DNA from: Nostoc sp. KVJ3
GTDB lineage: Bacteria; Cyanobacteriota; Cyanobacteriia; Cyanobacteriales; Nostocaceae
Assembly (NCBI RefSeq): GCF_026127265.1
Contig: NZ_WWFG01000001.1
Location: forward strand, 3,263,501-3,327,500
DNA: 64,000 nucleotides
Direction: 5' to 3'
The position numbers were made by a program, and so were the translations under genes. Below, in pieces: positions 1 through 9,601 of this stretch; position 1 is the first letter of the stretch; every line of letters starts with the position of its first letter. Under the pieces are notes generated by a model. The model saw only the letters and a list, made by a program, of their open reading frames with translations, was not told the origin of the DNA and did no database searches.

Positions 1-2
1 AT

Positions 3-3000
3 GTTTCTAGTAGTCCTCATTATCCTGATTGGCAACGTAGAGTATTTAGATATAATAAGTCAATTTCATATAGCGGACAAATTCATGAAGAGATTCATGG
101 ACTAATAAATCCAGGCGAGTACTTGGCAGATGTAAGTGTATATCATTTGGATTTGTTAATTAAAAGTGAATCAGAGAGACAAGCAAAAATTAATATATAC
201 AGTAAGGTTAATCAGAAAGATGGAATGCCTCATTTTTATCTTCCAAACACGAAAGAATTAATACTAACAAAATGGAATCACGAAGATTTACTTGTTCAAA
301 CCAAAATCTTGCTTGATTCTATACCTGTGAAATGTAAAGTTTGCGAATCTGATTCGGTTTTTCTTGGCAATGCTAAAGTTTTAGGTAAGTATAAAGTAGA
401 TTATTATCAGTGTTCAAACTGTGGTTTTGTTCAGACTGAAGAACCATTTTGGCTACAAGAAGCCTATTCTAAAGCAATAGCAGGTACTGATGTTGGTTTA
501 GTATTTCGTAATCTGATGTTTTCATCAATAGCTAGTAAGTTAATTTTCAATTTCTTTGATCATGAAGCAAGATTTTTAGACTATGGAGGTGGTTATGGTC
601 TATTTGTGAGACTGATGAGAGACAATGGATTTAATTTTTATTGGATAGATAAATTCTGCGAAAATATATTTGCTAAAGGCTTTGAATTTTTAGAAATAGA
701 AGGTAAGCAGACAGTAAATCTTGAGATGGTTACTGCCTTTGAGGTGATTGAACATCTGGTGAATCCTGTTAACGAGATTAAAGAAATATTGAAATATTCT
801 AGAAATTTTTTGTTCAGCACAGAATTATTACCAAACGTGGGCTATCATCCCAATGAATGGTCTTATTACTCTCTAGATGAAGGTCAACATATTTCTCTAT
901 ACACTCATAAATCACTAGCTATTATTGCTGAAAAGTTTAATCTAAATTTTTATTCCAATGGCTCGACACTACATTTATTCACAGAAAAATATCTGCCAGA
1001 CAATTTATTTGTAGAACTAAATAATGCTGATTTAAAAGAATTTAATAAAAAATCACTTTTGCAAGATGACTATATCAAAGCGGTTAGTCAACTTAATACA
1101 AAAAATGAACGATATCAGAGTCTAAATGACGTACGAAGTATTGATAATTACGGAAGCAAGCCCAAAATCGTTGTTGATGGAGTCTTCTTTCAACTTAACC
1201 AAAGCGGTATTGCACGCGTATGGAAATCTTTACTAGAAGAATGGGTCAAAAGCGGTTTTGCAAAGAATATTATTGTGCTTGACCGTGCTGGGACTGCTCC
1301 TAAGATTCCTGGTATTACATATCGTAATATACCAATTTATGATTATGCTAAGGTTGATGTTGATAGAACCATACTACAGGAAATATGTGATGAAGAAGAT
1401 GTAGATGTATTTATCTCTTCTTACTACACTACCCCAATTACAACACCTTCTGTATTCATGGCTTATGACATGGTTCCAGAAGTTTTAGGCTGGGATATGA
1501 ATAATCCCATGTGGCAAGCAAAACATCATGGTATACAACATGCTTCTGCTTACATAGCAATATCAGAAAATACGGCATCTGATTTAGCAAAGTTTTTCAA
1601 ACATATACCTATAGAGTCTATAACTAGAGCCTATTGCGGAGTTAAAAATGCACTGTTGCCTGCCGAAATTTCAGATATTAATGCTTTTAAAAAAAAGTAT
1701 AACATCACTAAACCTTACTTTTTGTTAGTTGGTGCTGGCGGTACTAATAAAAATATTGTTTTATTCTTCCAGGCTTTTGCACAACTTGCTAATAGTGATG
1801 GATTTGAGATTGTTTTAACAGGAAGTGGTGATATATTAACACCTGAATTTAAAACCTATACATCAGGTAGTATTGTTCATCTTCTACAACTCAGCGATGA
1901 AGAGTTAGCAATAGCTTATTCTGGTGCTGTAGCATTAGTCTATCCGTCTAAATATGAAGGTTTTGGGATGCCTTTAGTTGAAGCAATGGCTTGTGGCTGT
2001 CCTGTAATTACTTGTCCTAATTCCTCTATTCCAGAAGTAGCTGGAGAAGCGGCAATATATGTGAATCATGATGATATAGATGGACTAGCAAATGCACTTT
2101 GTGAAGTTCAAAAGCCTAGCATTCGTCAATCATTAATTACTAAGGGTTTAGCACAAGCTAAGAAGTTTTCTTGGTCAAAAATGGCCAATACCGTAAGTTC
2201 TGCTCTTATTGATGCTTCCATCTTATATTTGAATCTTAATGAGATTAATTTAATTATTTTTCCAGATTGGTCACAACCAGAAGAGTTAGTTAGCTCAGAT
2301 TTAGAGATAATAATTAAAGCATTAGTAGATTATTCAGACAATCACAAGACTACACTACTTATCGATACAAGTAATATTGCTAGCGAAGATGCTGCAATCT
2401 TTTTGTCTGGTGTCGCTATGAATCTGCTGTTGCAAGAAGATATAGATATTAATGAAGGATTAGAAATTTCTTTGGTAGGACAATTAGCTGATCTTCAATG
2501 GGTAGCTTTGCTACCTCGAATTAGTGCAAGAATTATTTTGGAATGTGAAAATAAACAGGCAGTAGTTAATTGGCAACGAATCCTTGAGCAAACCAACAAA
2601 TTAAACGGGCTAATAGAACAATGTGAAATTAAAGAGTTCATAGATAATTATCAATTAAGGAATAACCTACGTAGTTTAGTCGCAAGATATCAACAAGAAG
2701 ATTTGGATATATCTGTATTAAAGCAATTACGTTTATTGAGAAAACAGATTTCTGAATCGTGTCTGGATAAAGAAGATAATCTACTTGAAAGATTATACTC
2801 GACCAAATTTGGTGAGGATTATCAAGTCTTACTAAATAGCGGTATTCAGAACGAATCAATAACAGAAGATGAAGAGAGCTTTGTAACTGACATATTAGTA
2901 AGAATTAGTAAGGGACTTAATGAAAAAAATGCCATTCAGTATCTTCTAGTAGGAATGCTATACTGCCGTACTCACCAGTTACCCTTAGTGCATGACCTGA

Positions 3001-4877
3001 CTCAAATGCCTAGTTGGTTACTCAATAACTATCTCGAATTTACTCTCAAACCTCCCCTTTATTTTCAAGGGATAGGAGAAGCAGATAATTACTATCAGTA
3101 TATGGATAAGTGGATTAATTATCTCCACAATAATATTAGCAGTAATTTTGAGTCTAAATTCTGGCAAGATATTGCCGCATGTTTTACATATACAGCGAAT
3201 TTCATCCCATTTTACTTTAATAAATTAGATTTGAAAAATATCTACACTAAACGGGCAGATATTATAAAACTCTACTTACAACAGTTTAATAATAGTATTG
3301 AATACGATTTTTCAGAACGGTTGGCTGAACAAACAAAAATTAAACTTGGCATTCTTGCTAGCCATTTTCAACCACAGACAGAAACGTTTGCCGCTTTGTC
3401 AGTATATAAGCATTTAAATAGAGATTTATTTGAAATAATTATTTTCACCTTAAATGTGACTAATAATCGTTTAGAAAGATATTGTGCAGGTCATGCAGAC
3501 GCTCTTATTCAACTTCCAACGAACTTAGAGAGTCAAGTAGAAACTATTCGGGAAGCTGATTTAGATATACTGTTCATTTCTACCAATGTTACCGCAGTTA
3601 CCCATCAAATTACCTTGCTTTCGTTGTATCGCCTAGCCCGAATACAAATGGTTGATGCTAATTCTCCTGTAACAACTGGTATGCCTAATATAGATTACTA
3701 TATTTCAAGTAAGCTTTCTGAAGTTGAAGATAATGCTCAACAAGATTATACAGAACAACTAATTACATTAGATAGTCCTCCCCAGTGTTTTGATTTTGCA
3801 ACCGAGAAGCAAATACTTGCCACAACCTTTATTAGCCGAGAAAGTCTGGGGATTACTAAAACTGCTGTAGTTTACGTTTCAGGAGCTAATTACTACAAAA
3901 TAATTCCAGAGCAAGAGGTAACTTGGGCAAAAATAATTGCTAGCGTACCTAATTCTGTTCTATTACTTTATCCATTTAATCCAAATTGGTCATCTTCCTA
4001 TCCTTGTATTGCTTTCCGTAAGCGGATAATTACTACTTTTGCTAAATATGGTGTTAGCGAGGATAGGTTGATAATTCTTGAACCAGCACCAAACCGTGCT
4101 GATGTTATGGAACGTTTAAAATTTTGTGATATCTACTTAGATTCTTATCCTTACTCTGGTATGACTTCACTCATAGATCCGTTGGAAGTAAGTTTAGCAA
4201 CGGTAGTTATGGAAACAGAATGTTCTCGTTCTCGAAAGGGAGCATCACTTTTACGAGAACTCCAAATATTTGATTTAATTACAAACACCGAAGAGGATTA
4301 TATTGAGTTAGCTGTTGCTCTTGGAATAAACTCTGAATTGCGTCAGGAAAAAGCAGAGCAAATCAAGCAAAAAATGCATCAAGATCCAAGATTTCTTGAT
4401 AGTGGCTCTCATTCTGCTCAAATGGGTAAACTCTTCCAAGAATTATTCTATAAACATCAGGCGATCGCTCTTAAAGAGCAACTAAATTTAAAAGATACTA
4501 ACCTAATTATTTTCCCAGACTGGTCACAACCAGAAGACTTGCTATATCAAGATTTAGCAAGTGTGATTTGTACTCTCACTACTCACCCGGATAAAAACAA
4601 TATAACTCTTCTGATAGATACTCAAAATATTTCTGAGGAAGAAGGGGATATGCTTTTATCGTCTTTGACCATGAATTTGCTCATGGAAGATGATGTAGAT
4701 ATAACTGAGGGGCCAGAAATTTCTCTGCTAGGTAAGATAAGTGATACACAATGGAAAGCTCTTTTGCCTAGAATTAATACTCGAATTGCTTTAGCAACAG
4801 ATAATCAATCTGCGATCGCACAGGCAAAAGCAGAAAATCTTCCATCCTGCGATGTAGATAACTTGGTTGTAAGCTGA
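3..4877 (+). CDS. Giant multidomain glycosyltransferase/methyltransferase (5' end outside window)
   Basis: The frame is open from base 3, so the gene starts upstream of the window; the TTG at 123 is only the first possible start inside it. The first ~40 codons before 123 resemble the end of a GT2 domain (YPDWQRRVFRY, then a VHEEI-like IHEEIHG). Counting from 123: residues 70-125 are a CxxC...CxxC zinc-binding head and 140-330 a class I SAM methyltransferase (LDYGGGYGLF). Residues 345-690 are a GT4-type glycosyltransferase (EGFGMPLVEAMACGCPVI). A ~110-residue module starting IIFPDWSQPEE occurs twice, at ~709-820 and ~1460-1570. Residues ~1070-1440 resemble the SPINDLY/O-GlcNAc transferase catalytic region (GT41). 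It probably builds or transfers surface glycans. The acceptor cannot be read from the sequence. Confidence 0.85.
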   Translation, partial: VSSSPHYPDWQRRVFRYNKSISYSGQIHEEIHGLINPGEYLADVSVYHLDLLIKSESERQAKINIYSKVNQKDGMPHFYLPNTKELILTKWNHEDLLVQTKILLDSIPVKCKVCESDSVFLGNAKVLGKYKVDYYQCSNCGFVQTEEPFWLQEAYSKAIAGTDVGLVFRNLMFSSIASKLIFNFFDHEARFLDYGGGYGLFVRLMRDNGFNFYWIDKFCENIFAKGFEFLEIEGKQTVNLEMVTAFEVIEHLVNPVNEIKEILKYSRNFLFSTELLPNVGYHPNEWSYYSLDEGQHISLYTHKSLAIIAEKFNLNFYSNGSTLHLFTEKYLPDNLFVELNNADLKEFNKKSLLQDDYIKAVSQLNTKNERYQSLNDVRSIDNYGSKPKIVVDGVFFQLNQSGIARVWKSLLEEWVKSGFAKNIIVLDRAGTAPKIPGITYRNIPIYDYAKVDVDRTILQEICDEEDVDVFISSYYTTPITTPSVFMAYDMVPEVLGWDMNNPMWQAKHHGIQHASAYIAISENTASDLAKFFKHIPIESITRAYCGVKNALLPAEISDINAFKKKYNITKPYFLLVGAGGTNKNIVLFFQAFAQLANSDGFEIVLTGSGDILTPEFKTYTSGSIVHLLQLSDEELAIAYSGAVALVYPSKYEGFGMPLVEAMACGCPVITCPNSSIPEVAGEAAIYVNHDDIDGLANALCEVQKPSIRQSLITKGLAQAKKFSWSKMANTVSSALIDASILYLNLNEINLIIFPDWSQPEELVSSDLEIIIKALVDYSDNHKTTLLIDTSNIASEDAAIFLSGVAMNLLLQEDIDINEGLEISLVGQLADLQWVALLPRISARIILECENKQAVVNWQRILEQTNKLNGLIEQCEIKEFIDNYQLRNNLRSLVARYQQEDLDISVLKQLRLLRKQISESCLDKEDNLLERLYSTKFGEDYQVLLNSGIQNESITEDEESFVTDILVRISKGLNEKNAIQYLLVGMLYCRTHQLPLVHDLTQMPSWLLNNYLEFTLKPPLYFQGIGEADNYYQYMDKWINYLHNNISSNFESKFWQDIAACFTYTANFIPFYFNKLDLKNIYTKRADIIKLYLQQFNNSIEYDFSERLAEQTKIKLGILASHFQPQTETFAALSVYKHLNRDLFEIIIFTLNVTNNRLERYCAGHADALIQLPTNLESQVETIREADLDILFISTNVTAVTHQITLLSLYRLARIQMVDANSPVTTGMPNIDYYISSKLSEVEDNAQQDYTEQLITLDSPPQCFDFATEKQILATTFISRESLGITKTAVVYVSGANYYKIIPEQEVTWAKIIASVPNSVLLLYPFNPNWSSSYPCIAFRKRIITTFAKYGVSEDRLIILEPAPNRADVMERLKFCDIYLDSYPYSGMTSLIDPLEVSLATVVMETECSRSRKGASLLRELQIFDLITNTEEDYIELAVALGINSELRQEKAEQIKQKMHQDPRFLDSGSHSAQMGKLFQELFYKHQAIALKEQLNLKDTNLIIFPDWSQPEDLLYQDLASVICTLTTHPDKNNITLLIDTQNISEEEGDMLLSSLTMNLLMEDDVDITEGPEISLLGKISDTQWKALLPRINTRIALATDNQSAIAQAKAENLPSCDVDNLVVS

Positions 4878-5025
4878 TGTGCAGCTAGATTGCATAACAC
4901 GAAAACGTAAAATCATTGTAGTGCGGGCAACATGAGCGCATCGAATATACAAATTAAATACGCAACAGCTTATCCCAATACTGCGTAGGTTTTGCCTAAA
5001 AATAAAAATCTGTAGGTTGGTGAGC

Positions 5026-5190
5026 CAGCATGGTCTTCTCCCTTTGGGAGAAGCTAGCGCCTTTCCTTCGGAACGCTCCGCGAAGGCGGAGCGTCTCGTA
5101 GAGAAGCGGGTTTCCCCCATGAGCGACTGTGTATCCCTTTGGGGAAACAAGCTACGCGCTGCTTCTACCCTTGGGAGAAGCAAGTGGCGT
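5026..5190. repeat. Multi-hairpin palindromic repeat cluster
   Basis: A run of short perfect or near-perfect hairpins: CTTCTCCCTTTGGGAGAAG, a CGCTCCGCGAAGGCGGAGCG-type arm, CCCTTTGGGGAAAC with its partner, and CTTCTACCCTTGGGAGAAG. Its left end (AGCCAGCATGGTCTTC) and its AGCGACTG motif recur in the ~45-48 bp insert inside the MITE at 48208-48418, so the two belong to one dispersed family. Such palindromes are common between Nostoc genes; no function is shown. Confidence 0.7.
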
Positions 5191-5194
5191 TTAA

Positions 5195-5532
5195 GAGGAT
5201 GTTTTAAAAGTGTTTTAGTGTGATTTTAGGCACTTAATGATCCCCCTAGCTCCCCTTAAAAAAGCTACGGTGTACACACATCTCTGTAGAAACCCAAAAT
5301 CGTTGGAGATCCCCTAAATCCCCCGATAAATTGGGGGACTTTAAGAGACTTTTGCCCCCCAATTTATCGGGGGTTGGGGGGATCAAAAGCCTATGAGGCC
5401 ACTCTCAAAGACTTGTGTGTACACCGTAGCTTAAAAAAGGGGGGAACCGGAATCAAAGTTCCCCTTTTTAAGGGGGATTTAGGGGAATCTAGAAGGTTTT
5501 GCTACCGACAAGAGGACTTTTAAAACATCCTC
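5195..5532. mobile_element. MITE copy 1 (family A), interrupted by a second MITE
   Basis: Terminal inverted repeats GAGGATGTTTTAAAAGT at both ends, flanked by TAA on each side (5192-5194 and 5533-5535), i.e. a 3-bp target duplication. The inside is a long palindrome of GATCCCCCTAA/GGGGGATC type. Removing the nested element (5264-5430) and one 8-bp duplication leaves 163 bp, exactly the length of copy 2 at 9290-9452. No ORF. A TNA-type 3-bp duplication suggests mobilisation by an IS5-type transposase; that is inference. Confidence 0.8.
5264..5430. mobile_element. Nested MITE (family B) with 8-bp target duplication
   Basis: 167 bp bounded by a perfect 17-bp inverted repeat (GCTACGGTGTACACACA) and flanked on both sides by TTAAAAAA (5256-5263 and 5431-5438), an 8-bp target duplication. 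It sits in the right-hand part of MITE copy 1 and so inserted later. Internally it also carries a long palindrome around CCCCCGATAAATTGGGGG. No coding capacity. The different duplication length shows that a different transposase moved it. Confidence 0.8.
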
Positions 5533-5751
5533 TAAGCTCGACTTTATCCATTTTTTTCGCAACGCGATCGCTATCGCTGAAACCTGTGTGGGATAGTAGT
5601 TTTACTTTTTGAACTTGATCTATGCTCTGTGACGTAGAAAAAGTATTTGCCGAAAAGCCACGATTTTTGCCAGATAAAGAAACCGAGTTCTTAATTTTGG
5701 ATAAAGTCGAGCTAAGACTGCACCAATCATATCACGATACTCACTAAGAGC

Positions 5752-7971
5752 TTATTTTGCCTCAATATACCTCTGCCACATCTGCTCGTAAGCCTTCTCC
5801 ATCTCACGGGTAAATTGCTTGCCATTCCACAACGGGGCTGTTTGCCGGGATGCTTTCAGCTTCAAACCCACCTGCTGGCGTAAAGTCTCATCTTTCCCCA
5901 GACGGACACCCCACTCAATATATTCTTCATCAGTCCAAGCGATGCCTTCTGTAATTCCTGCATTCATCATCATGGTGTAGCTATTACGAGCCGCAAATTG
6001 TTCGCCGACTCGCGTCACCAAGGGGATACCCATCCACAATGTTTCTAAGGTTGTTGTCGCTCCGTTGTAGGGGAATGTATCTAATACAATATCAGCAATG
6101 CCTAAATTAGCACGATGAACTGACTCTAAATAGACTATTGGTAAAAACCGTAACCGAGAACAATCTACACCTTCTTCTTCGGCAATTTGGTAAAAGAAGC
6201 GTTTAATTGTTTCCTCTTCAGCAAGTCCTTTAATCAAAAAGTAGCTGTTAGGTACTTGTTTGATAATTTGCATTTGCCACCTTGTCGTTTCTGGATGGCG
6301 TTTATATCCTCTTTGGGCACTAAGATATACAACGGCATCTATAGGGATATCCAAGTCATCGCGGCGGAGTGTTGGTACACCAACTTCAAAACCATCTACT
6401 GCTATGTAAGTCTGAGGTAATCGCCAAATTTTCTCTGTATAGTAATTTTGTGCGTCATCTGGTAATACATAAGGGTCTGCAATAAAGTAATCAATTGCAG
6501 GTATACCTGATGCATCCCACCCCAGCCAAGTAACTTGAATTGGGGCTGGCTTAAGTGCCATGACTTCACTTGTAATATCTAGAGTGATGCTATCAAGATC
6601 AATTAAAATATCAATTTCATCTTGATATATCTGGTCAGCAATTTCTAGACCATTTATGCCTAGTTTATGAGCATTACCTCCCTTTTGTACATACCAATTT
6701 TGTAGAAAATCATCTATTAATTTATAGTTGACAAAATAGGTATAAATATCAAATTTATCTCGATCGTGATGTTCAAATAACCAGCGAGCTAACCAACCAA
6801 CAGAGTGATTCCTTAAAGCATAAGATATATAACCAATCTTTAGTTTTTTTGCATTGTGTATTAAAGATTGATTCTTAATAAAATTATGAGTATAGTTTTT
6901 TTGTTGTGATTGAGCTAAAGCTTGAATGTCATTATTAAAAATTTCAGCTATCTTATTATGAATAGCTCGAAATTCAGCAGGAGTATCTTTAATGTGAGGT
7001 ATTGCAAAAGCTGGTGTAATTAACCTTAATATTCTTCCTTCTTCTAAAAGAATTGGTTGAGCTTCAATAAACTGTTTATATACAGTTTCTAATTCTTGGC
7101 AAGTTGTACATATCTCTTGCCAATATCCCCCTGCTGACATTAAACCTCTTAGCAACAGATGGAGCGCAAAAATTTTATCAGCCAAACCTTCTGATAATGA
7201 ATAACACAACCTAGCTGTCTCTATACCTTGAGAATAATTGCGAGCATCTTGATAAAAAGTTGCTAAGTGCCGCAAAATCTCTACATTATCTGGTTCCAAT
7301 CGTAAGTGCAATTCTAGCACAGATGCCGCTAGTAAAGGCTGCCGCAAAGTATGACCAAGTTGGATAGCAGCAGGAAGCAGTATACAGAAGCATTGATGAG
7401 TATCACAGAAATAAGGAAGACTAGCTTCTATTAAGTTTAGATTAATTGGATGTAAAGGAACGGTATTTAAAAATTCTTTTAAAACTTGGATTAATAATTC
7501 GGCATTAATTTCTATATTTTCTTTGGCGTTTAAACTTTCAATTAAACCCCACTCATTCAAATCATCAATCTCTTCCAATTTGTCTAATTTGATAGAAAGG
7601 AGGATAATTTCAAGCAAATTATTTATATCACTAGGATTAATTTCTCGTATATGCTGACGAATTAACCAAGCTAAAGAATATTCCGCTAGTCTTTCACGCC
7701 TTTGTGCTTCTATTTGCAAAATTTGAAGTAGTTCATTTGTCCAAGCTTGTAGCTGTTCTTCATCTGCCTCTGTCATTGGCAGCATCCAAGTCATTTGAGC
7801 TTCTGCTTCTTGCCCTTGTAATAGCAATAGTAACCCTAAGTGCCAATAATAAGAAATAGCATTTGGTTCTATTTCTATTGCTTGTTCATATAACTGTGCT
7901 GCTTGTGAATATTTTTCTTGAATGAAGTATTGTTCAGCTTGATTTTGCCAATTATATATATCAATAATCAT
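5752..7971 (-). CDS. TPR / SPINDLY-type O-linked N-acetylglucosaminyltransferase family protein (GT41-like)
   Basis: 739 residues. The first ~60 residues form TPR-like helices (YSQAAQLYEQAIEIEPNA), followed by a helical middle part. From residue ~365 the GT41/SPINDLY catalytic core is visible: KLKIGYISYALRNHSVG, then QVTWLGWDASGIPAIDYFIAD, then DIVLDTFPYNGATTTLETLW and GIPLVTRVGEQFAARNS. In this family the core transfers a sugar from a nucleotide donor to Ser/Thr or another acceptor, in the cytoplasm. It lies 136 bp downstream of, and in the same direction as, the type IV pilin gene, so pilin glycosylation is a reasonable but unproven role. The start ATG at 7971 is preceded by an AT-rich leader. 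Confidence 0.85.
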   Translation of the reverse strand: MIIDIYNWQNQAEQYFIQEKYSQAAQLYEQAIEIEPNAISYYWHLGLLLLLQGQEAEAQMTWMLPMTEADEEQLQAWTNELLQILQIEAQRRERLAEYSLAWLIRQHIREINPSDINNLLEIILLSIKLDKLEEIDDLNEWGLIESLNAKENIEINAELLIQVLKEFLNTVPLHPINLNLIEASLPYFCDTHQCFCILLPAAIQLGHTLRQPLLAASVLELHLRLEPDNVEILRHLATFYQDARNYSQGIETARLCYSLSEGLADKIFALHLLLRGLMSAGGYWQEICTTCQELETVYKQFIEAQPILLEEGRILRLITPAFAIPHIKDTPAEFRAIHNKIAEIFNNDIQALAQSQQKNYTHNFIKNQSLIHNAKKLKIGYISYALRNHSVGWLARWLFEHHDRDKFDIYTYFVNYKLIDDFLQNWYVQKGGNAHKLGINGLEIADQIYQDEIDILIDLDSITLDITSEVMALKPAPIQVTWLGWDASGIPAIDYFIADPYVLPDDAQNYYTEKIWRLPQTYIAVDGFEVGVPTLRRDDLDIPIDAVVYLSAQRGYKRHPETTRWQMQIIKQVPNSYFLIKGLAEEETIKRFFYQIAEEEGVDCSRLRFLPIVYLESVHRANLGIADIVLDTFPYNGATTTLETLWMGIPLVTRVGEQFAARNSYTMMMNAGITEGIAWTDEEYIEWGVRLGKDETLRQQVGLKLKASRQTAPLWNGKQFTREMEKAYEQMWQRYIEAK

Positions 7972-8107
7972 TGTAATTCTCTAAGAAAATTTTATAAGGA
8001 ATATAGTTGTGAACGACTTCAATAGAAATAAAGTGGATAGACGCATCTACCCACTTTGGAGAATATCTGATTGAGAAACAATTTATATACTGTTTGTCCC
8101 TGGTTGC

Positions 8108-8662
8108 TTACTTAGCCAAAGAGACGTAGCTGCTGGGACAAGTAGGTGCTCCAGCGGTAGTGCCAATTGTAATGGTACTTGCATTTGCACCACCGTTAAC
8201 CATAGCGTTGTTAGATTCACACAAAACAGCTACGGTAGTAGCTTCACTGGTAGCTTGTTGGGTTGTCACCTCTACAGCACCAACATAGGCTTTGAGAGGC
8301 GCACTGGCATTTATTACTGTCGCTCGGTTGTTTATTGAACTAGCATCTCCACCACTAACAGCCGTATATGTGTAATTTATGGTTTGTGTTGCAATACCAA
8401 GACCTAAAGCACCAATTGAAGTTGTAAATGTATTCTGTTCTAAGTAATAAGCTTGCTGCGCGCGGTTCATCGAACCTGTATAAGTTTTAGCTTCTGACTG
8501 CTTGGCTTTGTTAGCTTGGTTCAAGAAAGAAGGCAGAGCGATCGCAGACAAAATACCGATGATAATAATTACTACTAGTAATTCAATGAGTGTAAAACCC
8601 TCATTTTCGTTCTTTTTGTTGAGGATGTGTTGGAGAAATTTTGCTTTTAGTTCGGTTTTCAT
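8108..8662 (-). CDS. pilA: Type IV pilin (PilA-like major or minor pilin)
   Basis: 184 residues with a class III signal: a 22-residue basic leader ending in Gly, then FTLIELLVVIIIIGILSAIA. This is the classic prepilin peptidase site (G|FTLIE, with Glu at +5) and hydrophobic assembly helix. The mature part is rich in Ala/Thr/Ser and has two Cys (about residues 148 and 174), compatible with a C-terminal disulphide loop. The protein would be processed by PilD and assembled into pili used for motility or DNA uptake. An AGGG Shine-Dalgarno lies ~8 nt before the ATG. The GT41-like gene follows in the same direction. Confidence 0.92.
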   Translation of the reverse strand: MKTELKAKFLQHILNKKNENEGFTLIELLVVIIIIGILSAIALPSFLNQANKAKQSEAKTYTGSMNRAQQAYYLEQNTFTTSIGALGLGIATQTINYTYTAVSGGDASSINNRATVINASAPLKAYVGAVEVTTQQATSEATTVAVLCESNNAMVNGGANASTITIGTTAGAPTCPSSYVSLAK

Positions 8663-9034
8663 AAGTGTTTTCCCTGGGGTAGGAAGTGCTTGGGTGTTCT
8701 AGATATAACTTACCCAACTGCGATCGCTTTCCTATCACCTTCAGAAAAAAAGTTTGGCGATATCCGGTTACACAATCCAAAATCCTTGTATCCCAATTAA
8801 CACAGATATAACTAAGCCCCTAGTGTTCATCAAGGGCTAGATTTTCAATTTCATTTGTGAGAGTGCTTTATTCAAACTCAGGTGGCCATAAAGTCGCGCT
8901 TGGTTTTTTTCAATCGATCGGCGCGAACAAAAGACACATCAGGCGATCGCAGGTTTCTTTTTTCTAAGTTGTCTTCTTCTATATTTGGCAAGATAAATCC
9001 GGCGCTAGAACCAGTCACTCTCCCTAGCTTGCGA

Positions 9035-9238
9035 GACATTACCCAGTTATTTAAGAATGTATTTTATAAGTTTCCCAATCTTTCTTTAGAGGAAATTGAA
9101 GCTATGCTTGATTTAGATGCATTCAAAAATACTCGATTGTACGAGAGTATCTTGGCAAAGACAAAGCCAAAAACAGAACTAGAAACAAAATTGAAATTAG
9201 TCCCAAAATGTGTTGAAAAAGGTATGAGTATTCAATAA
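9035..9238 (+). pseudogene. C-terminal fragment of an Rpn/DUF2887-type nuclease (decayed)
   Basis: A reading frame (formally open from a GTG at 8882, 118 codons) ends with text typical of the C-terminal tail of the PD-(D/E)XK Rpn/transposase-like family common in cyanobacteria: PNLSLEEIEAMLDLDAFKNT, followed by RLYESIL. The nuclease core is missing and the N-terminal ~50 residues do not resemble the family. A remnant is the best reading; a short expressed orphan is not excluded. Confidence 0.45.
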
Positions 9239-9583
9239 ACAGCAGAATTTTGAGAACTAGATGTTGAAATTATCAGGAAATATCTGTAAGAGGATGTTTT
9301 AAAAGTCCTCTGGTTAGTAGCAAAAAGTTTTAGATCCCCCTAAATCCCCCTTAAAAAGGGGGACTTTGATTCCGGTTCCCCCCTTTTTAAGGGGGGTTAG
9401 GGGGGATCAACAAGTGCCTAAAATTACAGCCAATCACTTTTAAAACATCCTCTAAGAAGAGTCTTAGCGGTTAATCAGGATGTTTGGCAAGTGTTGAGCG
9501 CGTAGTACTGTAGGCGTTTTGCCAGCGCTTCCCATCTTCCCTAGCCAATCATAATTTATTATGCTATATTAAACGTAGTCGTT
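9239..9583. other. Intergenic region with MITE copy 2 and NTRC leader
   Basis: Holds MITE family A copy 2 (9290-9452). About 130 bp of leader before the NTRC start follow, containing a TATATT-like box near 9563. No gene seen. Confidence 0.6.
9290..9452. mobile_element. MITE copy 2 (family A), uninterrupted
   Basis: 163 bp with the same GAGGATGTTTTAAAAGT ends as copy 1 and flanked by TAA (9287-9289 and 9453-9455). The interior is a long hairpin of the CCCCCTTAAAAAGGGGG type. It serves as the intact reference for copies 1 and 3. Confidence 0.82.
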
Positions 9584-9601
9584 ATGAGTTCGTATATTTT
9601 C

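Larger units (their letters stand above)
4878..5751. other. Intergenic region filled by repeats
   Basis: 874 bases without a convincing gene between two convergent glycosyltransferase genes. It holds a hairpin-rich palindromic cluster (about 5026-5190), a 338-bp composite MITE (5195-5532) with another MITE inside it, and a HIP1-bearing tail. Two ORFs on opposite strands here only translate the palindromes. Confidence 0.8.

Noticed and set aside
4791..5223. Two ORFs on opposite strands across the palindromic cluster
   Set aside because: They only translate the hairpin repeats; there is no independent coding signal.
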